Shown here: in pieces, positions 1-5,075 of the stretch
How the letters are laid out: every line of letters starts with the position of its first letter
How positions within the stretch are numbered: the first letter of the stretch is position 1
Assembly: GCA_902783745.1 (NCBI GenBank)
Contig: CACZRY010000012.1
Location: forward strand, 1 to 5,075
Length of the DNA: 5,075 nt
Direction: 5' to 3'
Origin: an uncultured Erysipelotrichaceae bacterium
GTDB lineage: Bacteria; Bacillota_I; Bacilli_A; Acholeplasmatales; Anaeroplasmataceae
Made by a program: the position numbers and the translations under genes
Notes under the pieces: model-generated
Databases searched by the model: none
Seen by the model: only the letters and a program-made list of their open reading frames with translations
Told to the model about the DNA's origin: nothing

Positions 1-1808
1 AATTTGGTACAGGTGCTGTTAAGGTTACACCAGCACATGACCCTAATGACTTTGAAGTTGGTAAAAGACATAATCTTAAGATGCCATTATGTATGAATGA
101 AGATGGTACAATGAATAAGATGGCTGGTAAGTATGAAGGAATGGATAGATTTAGCTGTCGTAAGCAATTATGCCTAGATTTAGCTAAGGCTGGATTATTT
201 ATTAAGGAAGAAAAGATTGTACACTCTGTAGGACATTCTGAAAGAACTGGTGTTGTTGTTGAACCAAGATTATCAAAGCAATGGTTTGTTAAGATGGATG
301 TTTTAGCAAAACAAGTTCTAGAAAATGATGAATATCGTTTCGTACCTGAACGTTTTAAAGGTACTTTAGAACACTGGTTAACAGATATTCAGGATTGGTG
401 TATATCAAGACAATTATGGTGGGGACATAGAATTCCTGCATGGTATAAGGGTAATGATGTTAAGGTTCAGGTTGAATGTCCTGGCGATGGTTGGGTTCAA
501 GATGAAGATGTATTAGACACTTGGTTCTCAAGTGCATTATGGCCATTCTCAACTTTAGGTTGGCCAGAAAAAACAGCATTATATGAAAGATATTATCCAA
601 CTAATGTATTAGTTACAGGATATGATATTATTTTCTTCTGGGTTGCAAGAATGTTATTCCAAGGTGTTGAATTTACAAAGAAAGCACCATTTAAGGATAT
701 TTTAATTCATGGTTTAATTCGTGACCCTCAAGGAAGAAAGATGTCAAAGTCTTTAGGTAATGGTGTTGATCCATTTGATGTTATTGATAAATATGGTTGT
801 GACTCATTAAGATATTTCTTAACAACAAATTCCGCACCAGGCTTAGACTTAAGATATGATGAAACAAAGATTTCATCTTCATGGAATTATTTAAATAAGG
901 TTTGGAATATTAGCCGTTATGTATTAATGAATTTAGGAGATAATTTCATTCCAACAGAAATAGATCCATCTAAGCTTAATTTAGCATCTAAATGGATTTT
1001 AGCTAAATTAAATAAGGTTATTTCTAATGTTGATTACAACATGGAAAAATATGAATTTGGTGAAGCTGCAAGAACATTATATAGCTTTGTTTGGGATGAT
1101 TTTGCATCATGGTATGTTGAAATATCTAAAGTAGATTTACAATCTAATGATGAAGAAAATATTCAAATGACTAAGAATGTATTATTACATACATTAATGG
1201 CAATCATTAAGATGCTACATCCATTTGTACCATTCATTACAGAAGAAATCTATCAAGCATTACCACATAATGAAGAATCAATTACTATATCTTCTTGGCC
1301 AAGTGTTGATGAAAGATTTAATAACGAAGATGCAATCGAATCAATTGATGATATGATTGAAATTATTACTGCAATACGTAATGAAAGAAATAAAGCATCT
1401 AAGGGATTATCTAAGCCAATTGATATTTCAATCTATTCTGAAAAAGAATATGTAATAAAGATGATTGAATCAACAAAGGATTATTTAACTAAATTTACTA
1501 ACCCAAGAAATTTAGTATTCTTAACTTCTGATATTGATCCAAAAGACTATGTAACAGTAGTATTACCTATGGCTAAGGTTTATGTACCAACTAAGGACTT
1601 AGTTGATAAGGATGAGGTTATAAAGAAGTTAAATGATGATAAGAAGAGACTTGAAAACGAATTATTGCGTAGTAAGAATATGTTATCAAATGAAAAATTC
1701 TTATCTAAGGCACCTAAAGAAAAGATTGATGCTGAAAAAGCTAAACAAGCTGAATATCAAGCACAGTATGAAGAAGTATTAAAGACTTTAAAGGAATATA
1801 ATGATTAA
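1..1808 (+). CDS. valS: Valyl-tRNA synthetase, C-terminal two thirds (5' partial)
   Basis: This cytoplasmic class I aminoacyl-tRNA synthetase attaches valine to tRNA-Val using ATP and edits mischarged threonine. The reading frame is open from base 3, and the in-frame ATG at 81 is internal, because the codons before it encode FGTGAVKVTPAHDPNDF, a hallmark of the end of the ValRS editing domain. The window holds 601 residues; family members are about 880, so the HIGH motif and most of the editing domain are missing. Visible in order, as fragment residues counted from base 3: DWCISRQLWWGHRIPAWY (about 131-148), DVLDTWFSSALWPFSTLGWP (about 169-188), the catalytic KMSKS loop (246-250, bases 738-752), the anticodon-binding helical domain starting near SSSWNYLNKVWN, and a Lys/Glu-rich C-terminal coiled-coil arm (about 530-601) that in this family contacts the tRNA. 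Lysine is mostly AAG here, unlike the following gene, which fits high expression. It overlaps folC by 8 bases. Confidence 0.97.
   Translation, partial: FGTGAVKVTPAHDPNDFEVGKRHNLKMPLCMNEDGTMNKMAGKYEGMDRFSCRKQLCLDLAKAGLFIKEEKIVHSVGHSERTGVVVEPRLSKQWFVKMDVLAKQVLENDEYRFVPERFKGTLEHWLTDIQDWCISRQLWWGHRIPAWYKGNDVKVQVECPGDGWVQDEDVLDTWFSSALWPFSTLGWPEKTALYERYYPTNVLVTGYDIIFFWVARMLFQGVEFTKKAPFKDILIHGLIRDPQGRKMSKSLGNGVDPFDVIDKYGCDSLRYFLTTNSAPGLDLRYDETKISSSWNYLNKVWNISRYVLMNLGDNFIPTEIDPSKLNLASKWILAKLNKVISNVDYNMEKYEFGEAARTLYSFVWDDFASWYVEISKVDLQSNDEENIQMTKNVLLHTLMAIIKMLHPFVPFITEEIYQALPHNEESITISSWPSVDERFNNEDAIESIDDMIEIITAIRNERNKASKGLSKPIDISIYSEKEYVIKMIESTKDYLTKFTNPRNLVFLTSDIDPKDYVTVVLPMAKVYVPTKDLVDKDEVIKKLNDDKKRLENELLRSKNMLSNEKFLSKAPKEKIDAEKAKQAEYQAQYEEVLKTLKEYND
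1790..1796 (+). promoter_or_regulatory. Ribosome binding site of folC inside valS
   Basis: AAAGGAA sits in the last codons of valS, with AGGA ending 5 bases before the ATG at 1801. This supports 1801 as the folC start and, with the overlapping stop and start, suggests translational coupling between the two genes. Confidence 0.7.
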
Positions 1809-3033
1809 TAGCTATAATGATGCATTAAATTATCTATTTGATAAAAGATGCAAAAATAAATCATTAGATTTATTAAAAAATATAATCATAGAAAATAATT
1901 TATATCCAACCTATCCCCTTTGTATCGTTACAGGTACAAACGGGAAGGGTGAGGTATGCCATTTTTTAAGAAATATATTAAAAAATTGTATGCATGTAGG
2001 TGTATTTACATCCCCTCACATTGAATCATTTAACGAAAGAATAATGATTAATGATAGATTTATATCTAATAGTGAAGTAATGTATTATACATCTAAATTA
2101 AAAGAGATTAATGATAACTATATAAATAAATATAATGATTCATTATCATTCTTTGAATTAACTTTTTTAATGTCTTTGATGTTTTTTAAGGATAGAGAAA
2201 TAGATTATGGTGTATTTGAAGTAGGAATTGGTGGTACTTTTGATGCAACAAATACATTAGACCCAGAATTATCTATTTTAGTAAATGTAGGATATGATCA
2301 TAAGTCTATTTTAGGTAATACTAAAGAAGAAATATGTTTAAATAAACTTGGTATTACAAGAAATAATAAAACATTAATTACATCAGAAAAAGAATTATAT
2401 CCTTTAATTAAAGATTATTCTTCTAAAAGAAATATTAATTTAATTAATGTATGTGATAACCTAGAGATTATAAATGATTATGAATTCATTTATAAAAATA
2501 ATAAATATAAAAAATATATACCTGGTTATTTTCAAGCATATGATGCTGCAATCGCAATTGAGGCTTCTTGTCATATAATAAATAATATACCTTATGATAT
2601 ATTAAGTTATGGTATTTATTACACAATGGTTAAATCTAGAATGGAAGTTATATCAAAAGAACCATTAATAATAATTGATGGTGGTCATAATATAGATGCA
2701 TCATTAAACATTGTTTCATTCTTAAAAAGAGTTAAAAATGATAAACATGTTATTATGATATATCAATCATTAAATGATAAAGATTATATTAATGTAATTA
2801 AAAATTTAGATTTAGTTTCAGATGAATACTATATTTTTGATTTTGATGATGTAAGAAAAACTAAAAAAGAAGATATTGCTTCTAACTTATCTAAACCATA
2901 CCATTTATTTGATACAATAGAAGAATTAGCTTCTAATATAGATTATTCTAATAATAACATTATTGTTTTCTTTGGTTCATTCCATATAAGCTTTGATGTT
3001 AAAAAAGAATTATTGAAGAATTTAAATAAATAA
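1801..3033 (+). CDS. folC: Folylpolyglutamate synthase / dihydrofolate synthase (divergent)
   Basis: FolC is an ATP-dependent cytoplasmic Mur-ligase-fold enzyme that adds glutamates to tetrahydrofolate and, in bifunctional forms, glutamate to dihydropteroate. At 410 residues it is close to the usual 420-430. Family signatures in order: P-loop VTGTNGKGE (residues 43-51), TSPHIESFNERI (70-81), FEVGIGGTFDATN (139-151, with the likely metal-ligand Glu140), GYDHKSILGNT (164-174, His167), NKLGI (181-185, with the lysine expected to be carbamylated), SRMEVI (279-284), and DGGHN (293-297) at the start of the C-terminal domain. Several positions depart from the common pattern: the P-loop Ser is Glu51, DGAHNPDA reads DGGHNIDA, WPGR reads MVKSR, and the late TGSLY reads FGSFH. 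The frame is intact and the metal-ligand set of Ser71, Glu140 and His167 is kept, so I take it as functional, but whether it is mono- or bifunctional cannot be told. It is cotranscribed with valS, as in Bacillus, and ends just before a terminator. Confidence 0.93.
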   Translation: MINSYNDALNYLFDKRCKNKSLDLLKNIIIENNLYPTYPLCIVTGTNGKGEVCHFLRNILKNCMHVGVFTSPHIESFNERIMINDRFISNSEVMYYTSKLKEINDNYINKYNDSLSFFELTFLMSLMFFKDREIDYGVFEVGIGGTFDATNTLDPELSILVNVGYDHKSILGNTKEEICLNKLGITRNNKTLITSEKELYPLIKDYSSKRNINLINVCDNLEIINDYEFIYKNNKYKKYIPGYFQAYDAAIAIEASCHIINNIPYDILSYGIYYTMVKSRMEVISKEPLIIIDGGHNIDASLNIVSFLKRVKNDKHVIMIYQSLNDKDYINVIKNLDLVSDEYYIFDFDDVRKTKKEDIASNLSKPYHLFDTIEELASNIDYSNNNIIVFFGSFHISFDVKKELLKNLNK

Positions 3034-3037
3034 TATG

Positions 3038-3073
3038 TTAAAATGCTCAAATTTTTGAGCATTTTAATTTTTT
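3038..3073 (+). terminator. Rho-independent terminator after folC
   Basis: A perfect inverted repeat pairs bases 3038-3051 (TTAAAATGCTCAAA) with 3054-3067. In practice the innermost pairs open to give a wider loop. Six T residues follow at 3068-3073. It starts 4 bases after the folC stop and ends the valS-folC transcription unit. The right arm is also T-rich, but the left side lacks a clean reverse-strand T-run of equal length, and no reverse-strand gene is nearby. Confidence 0.9.
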
Positions 3074-3129
3074 AATGATTAAATTATTATTTTATTTATA
3101 AAAATATGTGATATTCAAAAATAGAAAAT

Positions 3130-3157
3130 TTTAAAATATTATATTAACTTATATAAT
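3130..3157 (+). promoter_or_regulatory. Probable sigma-A promoter of radC
   Basis: A perfect TATAAT -10 box lies at 3152-3157. The best -35 candidate is TTTAAA at 3130-3135 (4 of 6 to consensus, 16-base spacer), which is weak. It lies downstream of the folC terminator and immediately upstream of the radC ribosome binding site, where a new promoter is needed. The surroundings are nearly all A and T, so the -35 assignment is uncertain. A start near 3164 would leave a leader of only about 16 bases. Confidence 0.6.
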
Positions 3158-3165
3158 CTTAATCC

Positions 3166-3173
3166 GAGGTGAT
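3166..3173 (+). promoter_or_regulatory. Ribosome binding site of radC
   Basis: GAGGTGAT is a strong match to the anti-Shine-Dalgarno complement and ends about 6 bases before the ATG at 3180. It favours 3180 over the second ATG at 3186 (codon 3). Confidence 0.8.
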
Positions 3174-3179
3174 TATTTT

Positions 3180-3863
3180 ATGAAGATGTCATTACTTTCT
3201 AATGATTTAAAGCCAAGAGAAAAACTTTTAAGAAATGGAGTTAGAAGTTTAAGTGATATAGAACTTTTAGCAATTATGTTAGGTGTTGGTACAAAAGAAG
3301 AGTCTGTATTAGATTTATCACAAAGATTAATAAGTGAATATGGATTAAAGAATTTATTTATGATGAATTATAATGAACTCAAGAATATTAAAGGAATTAA
3401 GGAGGCTAAAGCAACTAAGCTTTTATCCGCTTTTGAGATAACAAGAAGAGTATTAGAGGTTAGTGGGGATGATAGAGAATTATTATATGCAAAAGATTTA
3501 TATGATTATATAAAAAATGATTATATATTAGAAAAAAAGGAAATATTAACTGTAGTATATGTTAATAATAAATGTGTACCTATAAAAAAGGAAAGATTTA
3601 TGAATAATGAAGTATCTAATGTTTTTGTTCCTGAAAAAAGAATTATAAAAGAAGCATTAGATTTAGAATGTGCTGGTATTTTTATGGTTCATAATCATCC
3701 ATCAGGTAATCCTTATCCATCAAATGATGATATTGAAGTGACTAAAGATATTGCATCAATACTTAAGAGAATAAATGTACATTTATTTGATCATATAATA
3801 ATTGCAAATGACAGATTTTATTCTATTTTAGAATCAAAGCTTTATGATGAAATTGAAAAATAA
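3180..3863 (+). CDS. radC: RadC family protein with JAMM metallo-domain
   Basis: This is a RadC (UPF0758) protein of 227 residues, the normal length for the family. Residues 1-95 form the N-terminal region: it opens with LSNDLKPREKLLRNGVRSLSDIELLAIMLGVG, close to the family pattern, and contains a helix-hairpin-helix-like segment (LKNIKGIKEAKATKLL, 67-82). Residues about 105-225 are the JAB/MPN (JAMM) domain. Its zinc-site set is complete: a candidate Glu121, then His171 and His173 in HNHPSGNP, Ser181 and Asp184. The exact biochemical activity is not established. The name came from an E. coli radiation-sensitive mutation later assigned to recG, so a DNA repair role should not be assumed. It follows folC with a terminator and promoter between, and is followed at 39 bases by the DUF368 gene without a terminator, so the two probably share a transcript. 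In Bacillus maf and other genes separate folC and radC; here they are absent. Confidence 0.95.
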   Translation: MKMSLLSNDLKPREKLLRNGVRSLSDIELLAIMLGVGTKEESVLDLSQRLISEYGLKNLFMMNYNELKNIKGIKEAKATKLLSAFEITRRVLEVSGDDRELLYAKDLYDYIKNDYILEKKEILTVVYVNNKCVPIKKERFMNNEVSNVFVPEKRIIKEALDLECAGIFMVHNHPSGNPYPSNDDIEVTKDIASILKRINVHLFDHIIIANDRFYSILESKLYDEIEK

Positions 3864-3881
3864 TCTTAAATAGTTTATAAT
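3853..3881 (+). promoter_or_regulatory. Sigma-A promoter of the DUF368 gene, overlapping the radC end
   Basis: TTGAAA (3853-3858, 5 of 6 to the -35 consensus) and TATAAT (3876-3881, perfect -10) are separated by the ideal 17 bases. The -35 box lies in the last codons of radC (encoding the final IleGluLys) and the -10 box in the short gap after it. This is the best-formed promoter in the window, and it lets the membrane protein be transcribed independently of radC. Transcription would begin near 3888. Confidence 0.72.
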
Positions 3882-3889
3882 CGTTGTTG

Positions 3890-3896
3890 TGAGGAA
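3890..3896 (+). promoter_or_regulatory. Ribosome binding site of the DUF368 gene
   Basis: TGAGGAA, with GAGG 8 bases before the ATG at 3903, fixes the start. With transcription from the upstream promoter beginning near 3888, this site would lie almost at the 5' end of the mRNA. Confidence 0.75.
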
Positions 3897-3902
3897 ATTT
3901 TT

Positions 3903-4907
3903 ATGGTTAATAAATTCATTTTATTTTTAAAAAGTATATTGTTTGGTATTTCTAATTTGATTCCTGGAGGTTCTGGTGGTACAACCCTTGTAATATGTGG
4001 AATTTATGATGAAACTCTAGAAAGTATTTCTAATATAAGAAAAACATTTAAAAAATCTATTATATTTTTAGCAATTTTATTAATTGGTACTGCAGTAGGT
4101 GTTTTAGGTGGAGGTATGGTTATTAAAAAGCTATTATTAAAATATATACCTTTTATAACTATATGTGGTTTTGCAGGAATAATAATTGGTACCTTACCTA
4201 GTACAATTAAGCCTGTAATTAAAAAGATTAATTTTAAATATGTTATATCATTTTTAATTTCATTTGCAGCAATTATTGGATTTATGTTATTAGGTTATTT
4301 TATTAAATCTGATACAACTAAAGCATATAATCAATTACAATGGTTAGATTATCTATTGTTATTCTTATGTGGATTTATTGGAATATTTGCGATGATAATA
4401 CCTGGTGTATCTGGCATTTTAATATTCTTAATCTTAGGCTATTATGAACCTTTATTAACAGCAATATCTAATATTGTTCATATTCATTCATGGCCTGATA
4501 TTATTTTATTTGCGTTACCTGTTGCAGCTGGAATATTAGTTGGTATTATTCCTGCCGCAAAAATAATAAGAAAGCTTATGATTAAATTCCCTATTGGAAG
4601 CTATTATGCAATAATAGGATTTGTTGTTGGTTCAATTGTTTGTATATTCTTTAATTATTTTACAAATAATTCTACTATAACACCTGAAGCAGTAGAGGCA
4701 GGTAATGGTTATATTTATCCATCACTTTTAAATGAGCCTTGGAGAATTGTTTTAGGAGTATTTGCGTTAGCTTTTGGTATTGCGTTATCATTTATTCTTG
4801 GATTAGTGTCTGAAAAGAAAAAGAAAAATAATACTTTAAATGATAAAGTTGATAATGAAACTAAAAATGAAAATGTTGATTTAGATAAAAATGTATCTAA
4901 TGAATAG
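3903..4907 (+). CDS. popT: DUF368 / PopT-type polyprenyl-phosphate transporter
   Basis: This is an integral membrane protein of 334 residues with about eight hydrophobic segments. It belongs to the DUF368 family by its signature near the N-terminus, GISNLIPGGSGGTT (15-28), followed by CGIYDETL. The family, named PopT, is reported to return undecaprenyl phosphate across the cytoplasmic membrane so the lipid carrier can be reused for peptidoglycan and teichoic acid synthesis; that role here is by homology. The protein is an internal duplication: residues 20-44 align without gaps to 166-190 (IPGGSGG... and IPGVSGI..., both ending AISN or SISN), and the similarity continues through the next two helices (IIFLAILLIGTAVGVL against IILFALPVAAGILVGI). 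The two PG-x-SG motifs probably form paired re-entrant segments. The tail after residue 303 is hydrophilic, with a KKKK cluster followed by Asn/Asp/Glu-rich sequence, probably cytoplasmic. It may be cotranscribed with radC but also has its own promoter, and ends before a terminator. Confidence 0.88.
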   Translation: MVNKFILFLKSILFGISNLIPGGSGGTTLVICGIYDETLESISNIRKTFKKSIIFLAILLIGTAVGVLGGGMVIKKLLLKYIPFITICGFAGIIIGTLPSTIKPVIKKINFKYVISFLISFAAIIGFMLLGYFIKSDTTKAYNQLQWLDYLLLFLCGFIGIFAMIIPGVSGILIFLILGYYEPLLTAISNIVHIHSWPDIILFALPVAAGILVGIIPAAKIIRKLMIKFPIGSYYAIIGFVVGSIVCIFFNYFTNNSTITPEAVEAGNGYIYPSLLNEPWRIVLGVFALAFGIALSFILGLVSEKKKKNNTLNDKVDNETKNENVDLDKNVSNE

Positions 4908-4909
4908 AT

Positions 4910-4940
4910 AAAGATGTCTTTAAGACATCTTTTATTTTTT
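4910..4940 (+). terminator. Rho-independent terminator after the DUF368 gene
   Basis: AAAGATGTCT (4910-4919) pairs perfectly with AGACATCTTT (4923-4932) around a 3-base loop. TTTT lies at 4930-4933 and six T residues at 4935-4940. It starts 2 bases after the TAG stop and separates this unit from the next gene. Confidence 0.88.
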
Positions 4941-4951
4941 ATAAAAGCTAT

Positions 4952-4979
4952 TTTAAAAATAGTTATTACATGGTATAAT
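4952..4979 (+). promoter_or_regulatory. Extended -10 promoter of the downstream GTPase gene
   Basis: TGGTATAAT (4971-4979) is a perfect TATAAT with the TGn extension that strengthens -10 recognition in Gram-positive bacteria. TTTAAA at 4952-4957 with a 16-base spacer is a poor -35 candidate, but an extended -10 needs little. A start near 4986 would give a leader of about 34 bases. Confidence 0.7.
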
Positions 4980-4987
4980 ATAGTATA

Positions 4988-5001
4988 TAAAAACGTTTTC
5001 A
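4988..5001 (+). promoter_or_regulatory. Candidate cre-like (CcpA/LacI-family) operator
   Basis: TAAAAACGTTTTCA matches the cre consensus TGWNANCGNTNWCA at every defined position except the second (A for G). Its core is the perfect palindrome AAAACGTTTT (4990-4999), centred on a CG step that is rare in this AT-rich DNA. It begins 8 bases after the -10 box, about at the predicted transcription start, where a bound repressor would block RNA polymerase. No regulator gene is in the window, so the assignment rests on the motif alone. Confidence 0.4.
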
Positions 5002-5004
5002 AAA

Positions 5005-5015
5005 AAAGGAGTGAT
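5005..5015 (+). promoter_or_regulatory. Strong ribosome binding site of the downstream GTPase gene
   Basis: AAAGGAGTGAT is nearly the full complement of the 16S rRNA 3' end and lies 4 bases before the ATG at 5020 (8 bases from the end of AAGGAG). It is the strongest site in the window and supports this start and a well-expressed product. Confidence 0.8.
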
Positions 5016-5019
5016 ATTT

Positions 5020-5075
5020 ATGGCTGATGTAAAAATCAGAAACATTTCAGTACTTGGCCACTTAGGGAGTGGTAA
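5020..5075 (+). CDS. N-terminus of a P-loop GTPase, probably elongation-factor-G-like (3' partial)
   Basis: Only 18 complete codons are present, reading MADVKIRNISVLGHLGSG, with the next codon (AA-) almost certainly lysine. The IRNISVLGHLGSGK pattern is a G1/P-loop (GxxxxGK) placed directly after a short N-terminus, as in translational GTPases of the EF-G group. Canonical EF-G has a G1 of the form AHxDAGKTT or AHIDHGKTT. The GHxGSGK version seen here is typical of the EF-G-like paralogues that accompany true EF-G in many Firmicutes and other bacteria. Its exact role in translation is not settled. It has its own extended -10 promoter, a cre-like palindrome and a strong ribosome binding site, so it starts a new transcription unit. 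With so little sequence another P-loop protein cannot be excluded. Confidence 0.65.
   Translation, partial: MADVKIRNISVLGHLGSG

Noticed and set aside
81..83. ATG as the start of valS
   Set aside because: The frame is open upstream to the window edge and encodes conserved ValRS editing-domain sequence, so this is an internal methionine of a gene cut by the window.
1801..3033. folC as a decaying pseudogene
   Set aside because: Despite odd substitutions the frame is intact over 410 codons, the length is normal, and the metal ligands and the carbamylated-lysine position are kept.
3103..3115. AATAT-GTG-ATATT inverted repeat upstream of the radC promoter
   Set aside because: It is only five A-T base pairs per arm in an AT-rich gap, which is not above chance, with no second copy nearby.
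3034..3179. Small gene, RNA gene or riboswitch between folC and radC
   Set aside because: After the terminator and promoter are accounted for, the remainder is simple A/T sequence without an open frame having a ribosome binding site, and without GC-containing stems.
3186..3188. Second ATG of radC as the start
   Set aside because: The ATG at 3180 has the better spacing to GAGGTG. The difference is only two residues.
4948..4962. A second hairpin (CTATTTT...AAAATAG) after the DUF368 terminator
   Set aside because: The stem is almost all A-T, has no following T-run and overlaps the -35 region of the next promoter. It is expected by chance in such AT-rich DNA.
4715..5002. A 95-codon open reading frame on the reverse strand
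   Set aside because: It lies antisense to the end of the DUF368 gene, the terminator and the next promoter. Its composition is what an AT-rich sense gene yields on the other strand (runs of F and S), and no domain is recognisable.

Overview
The window is a stretch of chromosome from a very AT-rich, low-GC Firmicutes/Bacilli-type bacterium. All genes lie on the + strand. The lineage is inferred from AT-rich codon choice, strong GAGG/AAGGAG Shine-Dalgarno sites, TATAAT promoters, hairpin-plus-T-run terminators and the valS-folC-radC order, which resembles the Bacillus valS-folC...maf-radC neighbourhood. Tryptophan is encoded by TGG in the genes read and all complete genes stop at TAA or TAG. 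This argues against the TGA=Trp code of mycoplasmas and spiroplasmas, so the host is AT-rich but probably uses the standard bacterial code. A closer taxonomic assignment is not possible from this sequence alone.

Layout: (1) bases 1-1808 are the last two thirds of valyl-tRNA synthetase (valS), with its beginning outside the window. (2) folC, folylpolyglutamate/dihydrofolate synthase, overlaps the end of valS by 8 bases and is followed by a clear intrinsic terminator at 3038-3073. This closes a valS-folC unit. (3) A 146-base gap holds that terminator and a promoter for radC, a JAMM-domain protein of the RadC family. (4) A DUF368/PopT-type membrane protein follows after 39 bases. It can be read from the radC transcript, but it also has its own well-formed promoter (TTGAAA, 17-base spacer, TATAAT) overlapping the radC stop. 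A second intrinsic terminator lies at 4910-4940. (5) A new unit begins with an extended -10 promoter, a cre-like palindrome, a strong ribosome binding site and the first 18 codons of a P-loop GTPase, probably an elongation-factor-G-like protein.

The genes are ordinary housekeeping functions: tRNA charging, folate polyglutamylation, a DNA-associated RadC protein, probable recycling of the undecaprenyl-phosphate lipid carrier, and a translational GTPase. I see no mobile element, CRISPR array, phage gene, RNA gene or defence system, and nothing that amounts to an undescribed system. The points most worth a second look are the cre-like operator at the start of the GTPase gene, the glutamate replacing the P-loop serine of FolC, the internal duplication in the DUF368 protein, and the very short predicted mRNA leaders of radC and popT.
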